DNA from: Streptomyces zaomyceticus
Lineage (GTDB): Bacteria > Actinomycetota > Actinomycetes > Streptomycetales > Streptomycetaceae
Assembly: GCF_014656215.1 (NCBI RefSeq)
Contig: NZ_BNBZ01000010.1
Span: 1 to 64,000, forward strand
Reading direction: 5' to 3'
DNA length: 64,000 nucleotides
Position numbers and translations under genes: made by a program. This document shows positions 26,801 to 34,412 of the stretch, one piece after another. The notes under the pieces were generated by a model, which was not told where the DNA came from, did no database searches, and worked only from the letters and a program-made list of their open reading frames with translations. The stretch's first letter is position 1, and each line of letters begins with the position of its first letter.

Positions 26801-28549
26801 GGCGTCCGCGGCGCGGGCGGCGGCGAGTTCGGCGCGGGACTCCGCCCCGGCGGCCTCGCGCGCGCGTTCCATCGCCGTACGGGCGGCCTCGCGGGCCGTG
26901 TCCCAGGCGGCAACCGTCGTCTTCTCGGCGTCGCTCGCGGCGAGCGCGGCACGGGCCGGGTCGGCGTCGGGCGCGGAGTCGTCGAGCCAGCCGGCCCGTA
27001 CCGCCTCCGCGGTCTCCTGTTCGACCTCGGCGAGCCGCTGGCGCAGGTGCCCCGCCTCGCTCCGGGCGCGCTGGGCCTCGGTCGCGGCGGCCGTGGCGTC
27101 GCGGTGGGCGGTCTCGCCCGCGTCCTGGAGGGCGGTGGAGCGTTCCTCCTCCTCGGCCGCGTGGCGCTCGCCCTCCTCGGCGGCGGCGGCGAGGGCCCGT
27201 ACGAGGACGGCGGCAGCCTCGGCGCGGGCCGCGAGGGCCGGGGCGGCGTCCCGCTCGGCCTCGCGGATGCCGGCGGCCACGCGCGCGGGGCGGTCGCCGG
27301 CGGCGCGGTGGCGGAGGACGACCTCGGCCGCCTGCCAGGCGGAGTGCATCGTGCGGGCGTCGGTGAGCTCGCGGCGCTGGGACGCGGCGCCCTTCTCGGC
27401 CGCGGTCAGCGCCAGGGAGGCGTGCCGGTAGGCGAGTTCGGCGGCGATGAGGGCGGCGCGTCCGCGCGCGGTCTCCGCCTCCGCGACGGCGTGGCCGGCG
27501 GAGGTGACCTGCTGGGCGAGTTCGGTTCCACGCGCGCGCTCGACGGCGGCACGGGCGCCGAGCCGGCGGGCCAGGGTGCGGGTGCGGCGCTCGGCCGCCG
27601 TGTGGATCTCGCGCGCGTGGGACCGGGTCCCGGCGGCCTCGACGATCCGGTTGAGGAGGTCGACGGAACCGGCCGTGAACTCGCGCTCGGCGGTCAGCTC
27701 GGCGCGGCGGCCGAGCTTGTTGCCGAAGCCTCCGACGAGGTCGGCGAGACCGTCGGTGTCCCGGGTGTCGGTGACGGCGCGCAGCAGCAGGTCCGTGAAG
27801 TCGGAGTCCTTCTTGACCGCGAAGAGGCCGGCGGCCTCGCCCTCGTCGGCGTTCATCTCGCGCTGGTAGCGGAAGAGTTCGGGGTCGAGACCCAGTTCGC
27901 CGAGGTGCTCGTTCCAGCGGTCGTGGATCTCCTCCCAGTAGACCTCCAGGTGCGGGTAGGCCTTGCCCGCGTCCGTGATCGCGTCGCGGAAGCCCTTCAT
28001 GGTGCGGCGGCGGCCGCTCGCTCCGGAGGCGCCCTCGACGGGCGGGCGGACGGAGGTCGCCTCGGCGACGGGGAGGTTGTCCAGGCTGAGTCCGGGGCCG
28101 GGACGGAAGGAGTACCAGGCCTCGGCGAACTTCCGCGGGTCGGAGGAGACCTGGCGGCCGCGCCACTCGCTGGCCTTGCCGACGACGACGAGCTCGCCGG
28201 TGAGGGTGTGCTGCCACTCCAGGGCGACGTGTCCGCAGTCGTCGGCGAGGAGGAACTTGCGCAGGACGCCGGAGCTGGCGCCGCCCAGGGTGTTGCGGTG
28301 GCCGGGGAGCATGACCGAGAAGATCAGCTTGAGGAGGACGGACTTGCCGCCGCCGTTCTCCAGGAAGAGCACACCCGCGGGGGCGGGCCGGCGGGGCGGG
28401 CCGACCGGCTCGTCCTCGAAGAACTCCGCCTGGGTGGGGGCGGGGTGGGGCACGGGCGCGCCGACCCCGCGCAGGTCCAGGACGGTGTCGGCGTAGCGCG
28501 CACCGGCGGGACCGATGGAGTACAGGCGGACCCGGGACAGCTCGTACAT
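23864..28549 (-). CDS. SMC/MukB-like chromosome-organising ATPase (TIGR02680-like)
   Basis: A 1561-residue coiled-coil ATPase. The Walker A motif ENGGGKSVLLK is at about residue 66; the ABC signature DVFSGGQLL is at about 1420 and Walker B LFLDNPIG at about 1453, the last being typical of MukB/TIGR02680 proteins. Between head halves are long Ala/Glu/Arg heptad stretches. They are interrupted near residues 690-810 by a globular segment (LVDGVVITDPVSYGRAREVL) that would be the hinge. It is the last gene of an operon with kleisin- and KITE-like candidates, as in MukBEF, MksBEF and Wadjet. No JetD nuclease gene accompanies it. The ATG at 28549 is preceded by a GAGAG box. Confidence 0.85.
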   Translation of the reverse strand: MYELSRVRLYSIGPAGARYADTVLDLRGVGAPVPHPAPTQAEFFEDEPVGPPRRPAPAGVLFLENGGGKSVLLKLIFSVMLPGHRNTLGGASSGVLRKFLLADDCGHVALEWQHTLTGELVVVGKASEWRGRQVSSDPRKFAEAWYSFRPGPGLSLDNLPVAEATSVRPPVEGASGASGRRRTMKGFRDAITDAGKAYPHLEVYWEEIHDRWNEHLGELGLDPELFRYQREMNADEGEAAGLFAVKKDSDFTDLLLRAVTDTRDTDGLADLVGGFGNKLGRRAELTAEREFTAGSVDLLNRIVEAAGTRSHAREIHTAAERRTRTLARRLGARAAVERARGTELAQQVTSAGHAVAEAETARGRAALIAAELAYRHASLALTAAEKGAASQRRELTDARTMHSAWQAAEVVLRHRAAGDRPARVAAGIREAERDAAPALAARAEAAAVLVRALAAAAEEGERHAAEEEERSTALQDAGETAHRDATAAATEAQRARSEAGHLRQRLAEVEQETAEAVRAGWLDDSAPDADPARAALAASDAEKTTVAAWDTAREAARTAMERAREAAGAESRAELAAARAADAAEAAGNAYDAERRAAELLASEERLAELLSLPAAGARVQGPGSPLPGQRAATADTEEEPGADSGTALQGPLTVTEFDRYADELRGMLDQAVTSAERQLFELRTAAADDSRILGALGDGGLLPPGPDVLATVEYLGEHGIPALPGWRYLAQAVDPADHARVLAARPELVDGVVITDPVSYGRAREVLGTAALLPRSAVAVGTAAALLAPVPAQDTADDSGVFLVPPNPAMHDEHAADEERHALRARATARDEEIRVLASRLAGDRALAARIGSWRADCPPGMLAELAAVATTARETAEAASATLEEARTVRAEADEAAAEATQVRDERQEAAQRARRVADALAGLAFRLRERSAWQAKLRELADDAAEAEARAQTCLERARAADEDRRATQRSADDAHRTARALRAERAEIAGAPDTLPEGDAPAPRAALPTLREAYRAASQLYEKVGVGADLRAEQARAESDESAALAELDRLTNKVRTRAEQLLESTDGADGPSRQAAAARAESLVQMLETRASEASEKLGRLRGESERLAPEDGEEHTELPEELVPADAERAQVLLRTATVELASRTDALEAARAAHTGLLRDHRAAEDAAGGFDETAALLRDLLRDHTDEEREETEPYPGTLEEARTTAAEARRSLRGCTAELSAADAAVREASDILVRHANSTRYEQVRTPARQQIRELPASALPEHAAKWAEAFAPRLRVLTDELEQLERNRDSIVDRLRGLVESSLTTLRSAQRLSRLPEGLGEWSGQEFLRIRFEEPDQATLAERLGEVVDEATRAAVKKNSDLRRDGMSLLLRGVQAALEPKGVSVEILKPDAVLRAERVPVGQMGDVFSGGQLLTAAIALYCTMAALRSNDRGRDKHRHAGTLFLDNPIGRANATYLLELQRAVSDALGVQLLYTTGLFDTTALAEFPLVIRLRNDADLRAGLKYISVEEHLRPGLPQSTGEGETIHGEITATRMFRRHTSDESARAESL

Positions 28550-28601
28550 GGCGAGGGACTCTCGTGCTCTCGTGCTCGGGAAGATCGGTTACGCGGGGCG
28601 G

Positions 28602-29528
28602 TTACGCGGGCGGTGACGCGTGGAAGGGCAGGCCCGCGTCGGCGGCGAGCTCCAGGTCGTCGCCCTCGGGCGGCGGAAGGAGTGTCGCGGAGCCGTCGCT
28701 GACGGGGACGACGCCCAGTTCCAGGAGCTCGGCCATGGCGGCGGAACCCGCCATGTCACGGACCTGGAGCTGGTAACGGGCCGTGGTGCGGTAGGAGCCG
28801 CCGCCCTCGTCGCCGGTGCGCTGGAGGAAACCGGAGTCGGTCAGGAACGCGGCCGCCTTGCCGACGATGCCGGTGGTGGATCCGGCCAGTCGACGGGCGT
28901 CCTTGGTGGCGCCGGTGGCGCTGCGGCGCGCGTAGATCCGCCAGGCGGCCTCCAGCCCCGGCGCGTCGGACGCCGGGTCGGTGTTCTCGCCCTGTTCCTC
29001 GGCACGCTGCTCCAGACGCAGACACGCCTGGCGTACGAACGCGTCGACGCCGTTGACGGTGAGCCGGCCGATGTACGCGTCGTCCGCGAGGTCCTCCGGG
29101 CGGGGGAAGGCCATGGCGGCGACCGCGAGATGGGCGAGGCCGTGCAGGAACCGGTCGGCGGAGTCCGTGGAGGCACGGCGCGCGTAGTCGCCCATGCGGA
29201 CGGCGAAGACGGAGTCCTCACCGGCGGTGACGGCCATGCCCGCGCGCGGGGAGACCTCCAGGACGACGAGACCGAGGCCGGTCGCCACGGCGTCGGCGAG
29301 ACGCGCGAAGGCGGGGTTCTCGCGGTAGCGGCGGAGCAGCTCCCCGTACTCGGCGTCGCGGGCCGGGAGCAGCTTGGGCTGGAGCCCGAAGGAGACCAGC
29401 CGGGCCGCGTCGGAGGCGTCGGCGGGGGTGACGGCGGACGCGGGGGCGCCGCTCGTCGAGGCGGCCGGGGGCTGCGGGGGCTCCTGCTCGCCCCACGCGT
29501 CGGCGTACTCGGCGTGGGTTTCGCTCAC
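28602..29528 (-). CDS. MukE/JetB-like KITE subunit candidate
   Basis: A 308-residue protein with a disordered N-terminal 40 residues followed by a helical and winged-helix region. This includes LADAVATGLGLVVLEVSPRAG, DDAYIGRLTVNGVDAFV and a late segment FLQRTGDEGGGSYRTTARYQLQVRDM resembling a winged-helix wing. The assignment as the KITE (MukE/JetB) partner rests on gene order and size more than on a motif I can name. The GTG at 29528 overlaps the upstream stop (GTGA). A 52-bp spacer with tandem CTCTCGTG and GGTTACGCGGG duplications separates it from the SMC gene. Confidence 0.65.
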   Translation of the reverse strand: MSETHAEYADAWGEQEPPQPPAASTSGAPASAVTPADASDAARLVSFGLQPKLLPARDAEYGELLRRYRENPAFARLADAVATGLGLVVLEVSPRAGMAVTAGEDSVFAVRMGDYARRASTDSADRFLHGLAHLAVAAMAFPRPEDLADDAYIGRLTVNGVDAFVRQACLRLEQRAEEQGENTDPASDAPGLEAAWRIYARRSATGATKDARRLAGSTTGIVGKAAAFLTDSGFLQRTGDEGGGSYRTTARYQLQVRDMAGSAAMAELLELGVVPVSDGSATLLPPPEGDDLELAADAGLPFHASPPA

Positions 29529-30358
29529 GGCTGGGGCTCCTCGGTACGGCTCTCGGTCGATGTCGGTACGGCGGGGGTGGCGGGTCTGGGCACGGGCAGC
29601 GGGACGGGGGTGACGGCCGCGGGGGCGGCGGCGGGGCGGTCCGCCGGCCGGTCCGCGCGTCGATCCGGGCGTGTGGCCGGTTCGTCGGTGAGGCGCACGG
29701 CCCGCACCGACGGGACGCCGCCGCGGCGGGCCGCCGTCGTACGGGACGGCTCGGGCACGGCCACGACCCCGAACCGGGGTGGGGTACCGGGCGCCGGCGG
29801 GGGACGGTCCGCGCCGTCACCGCGCGACGCATCGCCCGGCGGGTCGACGCGGACGGGGCGTACGCGGGGGCCGGGGGTGGTGCGGGAGCGGTGGACGGCC
29901 GGGGCGGGGGCGGGAGCGGGGTCCGTGTCCTTGGGCTCGGGGTCCGTGTCCTTCGGGTCGAGGTCCGCTTGCTCCGGCTCGGAGTCCGTGGCCTCCGTGT
30001 CGAGGTCCGTGCCCTTCGGGTCGAGGTCCGCGTGCTCCGGCTCGGCGTCCGGCTCCGTGCTCGGCTCCGGGTCCCGCTCGGCGTCCTGCCCGGTGGTCGA
30101 CTCCTGGTCCTGCCCGGTGCTCGGGCCGGGGTGCCCGTCCCGCGGACCGGGGTGCGCGTCTTCCGGAACGGGCTGCGCGTGCTCGGGACCCGGGTGCTCG
30201 TCCCGGGGCCCGGCGGGCGCGGTGCCCTCGCGTACGCCCGTGTCCGCCGGATCCGTGCGGTCGGCCGCCATGGGGTTCGGTCCCGGCGCGCCCGTTCGGG
30301 CGGGCGGCACGACGACGTCGGCGGGGACGGTCGTCGGAGCGGGCGGTACCAGGGTCAC
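29525..30358 (-). CDS. Disordered acidic Pro/Asp/Glu-rich protein in the SMC-like operon
   Basis: A 277-residue protein with no recognisable fold. The N-terminal half is Pro/Asp/Glu-rich with repeats built on DLDPKxTD (about residues 105-145); the C-terminal half is Pro/Ala/Arg-rich with a conserved-looking island PPRFGVVAVPEPSRTTAARRG. The acidic section contains an in-frame 63-bp offset duplication (29951-29982 and 30014-30045 nearly identical). It starts with GTG overlapping the kleisin-candidate stop (GTGA) and ends overlapping the KITE-candidate start (GTGA), so it is made in step with both. It could be a flexible linker or a DNA-mimic-type subunit; function is unknown. MAADRT at about 30271 is an alternative start. 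Confidence 0.7.
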   Translation of the reverse strand: MTLVPPAPTTVPADVVVPPARTGAPGPNPMAADRTDPADTGVREGTAPAGPRDEHPGPEHAQPVPEDAHPGPRDGHPGPSTGQDQESTTGQDAERDPEPSTEPDAEPEHADLDPKGTDLDTEATDSEPEQADLDPKDTDPEPKDTDPAPAPAPAVHRSRTTPGPRVRPVRVDPPGDASRGDGADRPPPAPGTPPRFGVVAVPEPSRTTAARRGGVPSVRAVRLTDEPATRPDRRADRPADRPAAAPAAVTPVPLPVPRPATPAVPTSTESRTEEPQP

Positions 30359-31899
30359 GAGGCCTCCGAGCGGTCGGCGGCCATGCCCACCGCGTCGAGC
30401 AGCGCCGTACCGACGATGAGGTCGGCGCCGCCGAACTCCGGGTCGTCGAGCGGGGTGCCGTCGTCGACGGCGAAGAGCAGGCGCTCCTCGCCCTGGCGGT
30501 AGGCGGTGCCGACCGGGGGGCTCGCCGCGTGGACGGCGAGCAGGGCGACCAGGTACGGCAGGTCGCCGTCGAGCTCGCGGGCCTCGGCGAGCAGTCCCGA
30601 GAGCCGGCGCGGGGCGTCGTGCTCCAGGTCGAGCAGGCGCAGGGCGCTCGCGAGCTGCTCCTCGCTGAAGCGGGAGTCGTCGGGGGTGGCGATGAGGTCG
30701 GGCTCGGGCATCTCCGCGCCCAGGTGCTCGCGTTCCACGGGCGGGGTGAGCAGCAGGTCGACGAGGTCGCCGAGGCGTACGGAGGCGGGGGTGCGCAGTC
30801 CGGTGCCGCGGGCGAAGAAGGCGTCGGTGACCCTGACGGCCTGCTCGACGGGGAGCGGCAGGGTCGGGGCGACCAGCTGCCCGTACAGGTCGAGCCCCGT
30901 GTACGCGGTGGGGGCGGCGAAGGCCTGCCGGTCCTGCTCGGCGCGGAACAGCGGCCCGGCGTCCAGGAGGCGGGACTGGAGCTGGGTGTGGCGCCGGATG
31001 CAGTCCTTCACTATGTCGACGAGCTCGGCGGCGCGCCGCTTGTGCTCGGCCGTCTTGGCGTCGGACGTGGACTCGGCCTCGTCGCGGGCCTTGCGGATGT
31101 TCGTGAGGATCGCGTTCTCGTGGCGGTAGCGGTCGGCGACGTGGTCGAGCGCCTCGGCGATCATGTCCGGGACCGCGTTGAGCCAGTCCACGGCGCGGAC
31201 GTTGCGCCGGGTGGCCTCCAGGGTCTTGCGGAGGGTCTCGGCGTACTGCACGGTCCGGTACCGGGCCTGCTCGGCGGCGAGCTGGGCGTCGGCGAGGCGG
31301 CCCCGGTTGATGAGGACCTCCAGCTTCACCTCGGCGGCGATCTGGGCGCTGGTGACGTCGGTGTCGAGGGCTCCGACGAGCACGTTCACCGCCTCGTCGG
31401 TGGTCCGGAGGTAGACCCCGCCGCCGTACCCCGGGACCTCCTCGATGAGCTTGAAGTCGTAGTCCCTGCGGGTGTACACGCCGTCGGCGCCGAAGGTGCC
31501 GTAGACGGCGCGGAAGCCCCGGTCGACGCTGCCGACGTTGATCAGGTTCTCCAGGACCCAGCGGGCCACCCGCTCGTGCTCGGCGGCGGGGCGGGAGGGC
31601 GCCTGGGCGGCGACGCGTGGCAGCAGGCGGGCGACGATCTGCTCGTGGTCGGCGCCGGTGTCGAAGTCCATGTTCAGTGTGATGAGGTCGATCGCGGCGA
31701 GGGCCACCTCGGCCATCGCGTAGACCGTGTACTCGCCCGCCAGGTTCGCCTTGCGCGCGTCGAGGTCGTGCAGCGGGGCGGTGCACGCGAGCGCGCGAAG
31801 GCGCCGCGCGAGCCCCTCGTCGGCGGCCGGACCCTGCGCGGGCCGCGGCGCCGCGCTGAGCTGGGGCGGAACGAGGTCCGTCGAGGCAGGCGAAGTCAC
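30355..31899 (-). CDS. MukF/JetA-like kleisin subunit candidate
   Basis: A 514-residue mostly helical protein, first gene of the operon. A winged-helix-like N-terminal half (FGADGVYTRRDYDFKLIEEV, GVYLRTTDEAVNVLVGAL) is followed by a long amphipathic helical stretch (about residues 175-290) and a C-terminal alpha/beta part. Length and position match MukF/JetA, but I cannot name a decisive motif. I chose GTG 31899 (VTSPASTDL): a -10-like TAATCT at 31907-31912 lies only 7 bases upstream and there is no ribosome-binding site, so the mRNA is probably leaderless. A start at 31929 would overlap that promoter. Confidence 0.65.
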   Translation of the reverse strand: MTSPASTDLVPPQLSAAPRPAQGPAADEGLARRLRALACTAPLHDLDARKANLAGEYTVYAMAEVALAAIDLITLNMDFDTGADHEQIVARLLPRVAAQAPSRPAAEHERVARWVLENLINVGSVDRGFRAVYGTFGADGVYTRRDYDFKLIEEVPGYGGGVYLRTTDEAVNVLVGALDTDVTSAQIAAEVKLEVLINRGRLADAQLAAEQARYRTVQYAETLRKTLEATRRNVRAVDWLNAVPDMIAEALDHVADRYRHENAILTNIRKARDEAESTSDAKTAEHKRRAAELVDIVKDCIRRHTQLQSRLLDAGPLFRAEQDRQAFAAPTAYTGLDLYGQLVAPTLPLPVEQAVRVTDAFFARGTGLRTPASVRLGDLVDLLLTPPVEREHLGAEMPEPDLIATPDDSRFSEEQLASALRLLDLEHDAPRRLSGLLAEARELDGDLPYLVALLAVHAASPPVGTAYRQGEERLLFAVDDGTPLDDPEFGGADLIVGTALLDAVGMAADRSEAS

Positions 31900-31956
31900 G
31901 GTGCACAGATTAGGTCCTCGACCTGACAACGGTCGAAACGGCGCAGATCGGGGAGG

Positions 31957-32667
31957 TCAGGCCGCCGGGCCCCGCGGGGTCCCGGCGGCCCGTGCGTAGG
32001 CGGTCGCGACACCGGTGCGGGAGTCGTCGAGGTAGCGGGCGAGGAGGCCCTCGGCCCTGGTCCGCTCGCCGGCGCGCAGGGCGTCGAGGATCTCCCGGTT
32101 CCTCGCCAGGTACGGCTCGTGCAGGGCTCGGGGGTCGCCGACGACGTGGAAGGCGAGTCGTAGTTCCGCGAGGACACCGCGCATGAGCTCGTTCGTACGG
32201 GCGCTGCCCGCGAGGCCGACGAGCTCGCGGTGGAAGTGGATGTTGGCCGTGGAGACGGTCCCCCAGTCGCCCGCCCGGGCGGCCCTCTCGCCTTCCGTCA
32301 CCGCGGCGGCGAGGGCGTCGAGGGCGTACGGCGGCTGTCCGAGGCCGCGGACGACGGCGCATTCGACGAGCCGCCTGGTGCGGTAGATGTCGTCCACGTC
32401 ACCGGCGGTCAGGACGCGGACGAAGACGCCCCGGTTGAGCTCGTGGACCAGCAGCCGCTCGTGGGTGAGGAGCCTGAAGGCCTCGCGGAGGGTGTTGCGG
32501 GACACACCGAGCGCGCCGCCGATGCCGTCCTCGGAGAGTCGGCTGCCCGGCGGGAAGTGACCCTCGGCGATCCGGGTGCGCAGGATGTCCGCGACCCGCT
32601 CCGCGGTGCTGGTGCGCCCGAGCAGCGCACGGTCGTCGCTCAGGTCCCGGTCTTCGCTCGCTGCCAC
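31957..32667 (-). CDS. GntR-family (FCD) transcriptional repressor, probably of pxpABC
   Basis: A 236-residue regulator with an N-terminal winged helix (SRLSEDGIGGALGVSRNTLREAF, about residues 38-60) and a C-terminal all-helical FCD ligand domain with metal-type residues (NIHFHRELVGLAGS). GTG 32667 follows a strong GGAGGAGAGGGAG; the longer in-frame start at 32790 would translate a heptamer microsatellite and is rejected. It is divergent from the 5-oxoprolinase genes and a palindrome lies between them, so it most likely represses them until 5-oxoproline or a related acid binds. Confidence 0.88.
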   Translation of the reverse strand: MAASEDRDLSDDRALLGRTSTAERVADILRTRIAEGHFPPGSRLSEDGIGGALGVSRNTLREAFRLLTHERLLVHELNRGVFVRVLTAGDVDDIYRTRRLVECAVVRGLGQPPYALDALAAAVTEGERAARAGDWGTVSTANIHFHRELVGLAGSARTNELMRGVLAELRLAFHVVGDPRALHEPYLARNREILDALRAGERTRAEGLLARYLDDSRTGVATAYARAAGTPRGPAA

Positions 32668-32710
32668 GGCGTTCGCTCCCTCTCCTCCGCGGTCCGCCGG
32701 CGGCGCGCCG

Positions 32711-32787
32711 CGGTCCTCGGTCCGCGGTCCTCGGTCCGCGATCTCAGGTCCTCGGTCCGCGGTCTTGGGCCCTCGCTCCTCGGTCCG
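32711..32787. repeat. Heptamer microsatellite, 11 units of CGGTCCK
   Basis: Eleven consecutive 7-bp units run from 32711; six are exactly CGGTCCT or CGGTCCG and the others differ by one to four bases. Because of this period, the 12-mer TCCTCGGTCCGC recurs at 32714, 32728, 32749 and 32777, with spacings of 14, 21 and 28. The array occupies the leader side of the gntR gene, between its start (32667) and the operator at 32835. Confidence 0.85.
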
Positions 32788-32829
32788 CACTGGGTCGATC
32801 GCTCGACCCCGGTCCGGACATCGAGCATC

Positions 32830-32859
32830 TTGTCGGATCGTTCAACAATCCTCTACGTT
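32830..32859 (+). promoter_or_regulatory. pxpABC promoter with embedded GntR operator
   Basis: TTGTCG (32830-32835), 18 bp, TACGTT (32854-32859) form a plus-strand promoter. The spacer contains a 17-bp palindrome at 32835-32851 of the form GGATnGTTnAACnATCC. On the minus strand the same operator overlaps TTGAAC (32840-32845), 17 bp, GATGTC (32817-32822), a possible gntR promoter. One dimer could therefore block both directions. Confidence 0.6.
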
Positions 32860-32919
32860 GACGGCATCGTACGGTCCCCGCGCCGCCCCGGCGCGCCCCC
32901 TCCCTCCTGCGAGGTGCAG

Positions 32920-33732
32920 ATGCCCACGCCCCCGGCCCCGAAGCCGGACGAGGCCTCGCGAGAGGCCTCGGCCACGTCCTCGATCGATCTGAACGCCGAC
33001 CTCGGTGAGGGCTTCGGTCGCTGGACACTCACCGACGACGAGCAGCTCCTGTCCGTCGTGACCAGCGCCAACGTGGCCTGCGGCTTCCACGCCGGGGACG
33101 CGGCCACCATGCGGCGGGTGTGCGAGCTCGCGGCCGAGCGCGGGGTACGGATCGGGGCCCAGGTCTCGTACCGCGACCTGGCCGGCTTCGGACGGCGTGC
33201 GATGGACGTCCCGGCGGCCGAGCTGGCCGCCGAGGTGGCGTACCAGATCGGCGCCCTGGAGGTCTTCGCACGCGCGGCGGGCGCGCGCGTGGCCTATGTG
33301 AAGCCGCACGGGGCCCTGTACAACCGGGTGGTCCGGGACGAGGAGCAGGCGGCGGCGGTCGTCGAGGGCGTGCTGCTCGCGGACCGCGCGCTGCCCGTCC
33401 TGGGGCTGCCGGGGTCACAGCTGCACGAGGCGGCCACGGAGGCCGGTCTTCCGGTCGTCCCCGAGGCCTTCGGCGACCGGTCCTACCGGGCGGACGGCTC
33501 CCTGGTGCCGCGCGGGCAGCCGGGCGCGGTCGTCAGCGATCCGGCCGCGGTGGTGGAGCGGTCGGTGGCCATGGCCCGGTTCGGGGTGGTCACCGCGCAC
33601 TGCGGGAGTTCCGTGGCCGTGCGGCCCCGGTCGCTGTGCCTGCACGGCGACACCCCGGGCGCGGTGGACCTCGCCAAGCGGGTCCGGGAGCGGCTCGAGA
33701 CCTCAGGAGTGCGGGTGGAGGCGTTCGCGTGA
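32920..33732 (+). CDS. pxpA: 5-oxoprolinase subunit A (LamB/YcsF family)
   Basis: A 270-residue LamB/YcsF protein, one of three subunits of the bacterial ATP-dependent 5-oxoprolinase that opens 5-oxoproline to glutamate. Family motifs are SIDLNADLGEGFGRW near the N-terminus, NVACGFHAGD, and VKPHGALYN; the late CLHGDTPGAV is also typical. The ATG at 32920 follows GAGG at 32911-32914; the first 25 residues are Pro/Ala-rich. Its stop overlaps the pxpB GTG (GTGA). Confidence 0.93.
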   Translation: MPTPPAPKPDEASREASATSSIDLNADLGEGFGRWTLTDDEQLLSVVTSANVACGFHAGDAATMRRVCELAAERGVRIGAQVSYRDLAGFGRRAMDVPAAELAAEVAYQIGALEVFARAAGARVAYVKPHGALYNRVVRDEEQAAAVVEGVLLADRALPVLGLPGSQLHEAATEAGLPVVPEAFGDRSYRADGSLVPRGQPGAVVSDPAAVVERSVAMARFGVVTAHCGSSVAVRPRSLCLHGDTPGAVDLAKRVRERLETSGVRVEAFA

Positions 33733-34412
33733 GCTCCGCCGCCGTGCGTGCGCTGCGGGTGGGTGAGCGGGCGCTCCTGGTGGAGCTGGCCGGGTGCGAG
33801 GAGACGGAGGCCTTCCACGCCGAGCTGCTGCGGCGGCGGGCGGCGGGTGCGCTGCCCGCCGTACGGGAGATCGTGCCGGCGGCACGGACGGTGCTGTTGG
33901 ACGGCGTCGCGGACCCGGACCGGCTCGCGGCCGAGCTGGCCCGTTGGACGGTGGGGCCGCTCCCCGCGCGCGTGGGCGGGGCGATCGAGATACCCGTCCG
34001 CTACGACGGACCCGATCTCGTGGAGGTCGCCGCGCTGTGGGGGGTGTCCGTAGAGGCGGCGGTACGGATCCACACGGAGACCGAGTTCCGGGTCGCGTTC
34101 TGCGGATTCGCCCCGGGCTTCGGCTATCTCACGGGTCTCGACGAGCGGTACGCGGTGCCGCGACGAGCGACTCCCCGTACCGCCGTCCCGGCAGGTTCGG
34201 TCGCCCTGGCGGGGCCGTACACGGGGGTGTACCCGCGTTCCTCCCCCGGTGGCTGGCAGTTGATCGGCACCACGGACGTGGTGCTCTGGGACACCGGTCG
34301 GGAACCGGCCGCGCTCCTCGCCCCCGGCGCCCGGGTCCGGTTCACGGTGGCGGGGTCCACGACGGGGACCCGGTGCGCGGCGGAAGGGTCCACGACGAGG
34401 GGCGGACGATGA
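33729..34412 (+). CDS. pxpB: 5-oxoprolinase subunit B (KipI family)
   Basis: A 227-residue KipI/PxpB protein. The signature CGFAPGFGYLTGLDERYAVP and the following PAGSVALAGPYTGVYP are clear, and the C-terminal WDTGREPAALLAPGARVRF matches the family end. It forms the ATP-binding enzyme with PxpC and PxpA. The GTG at 33729 overlaps the pxpA stop and its own stop overlaps the pxpC ATG, so all three subunits are translationally coupled. Confidence 0.93.
   Translation: MSSAAVRALRVGERALLVELAGCEETEAFHAELLRRRAAGALPAVREIVPAARTVLLDGVADPDRLAAELARWTVGPLPARVGGAIEIPVRYDGPDLVEVAALWGVSVEAAVRIHTETEFRVAFCGFAPGFGYLTGLDERYAVPRRATPRTAVPAGSVALAGPYTGVYPRSSPGGWQLIGTTDVVLWDTGREPAALLAPGARVRFTVAGSTTGTRCAAEGSTTRGGR

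Noticed and set aside
23864..31899. Calling the SMC-like operon a Wadjet plasmid-defence system
   Set aside because: No JetD-like nuclease gene is present on either side and the small subunits show no named Wadjet domain that I can identify, so only a general SMC/MukBEF-like call is justified.
31957..32790. Longer GntR protein starting at 32790
   Set aside because: The extra 41 residues are a translation of the heptamer microsatellite; GTG 32667 has a strong ribosome-binding site.
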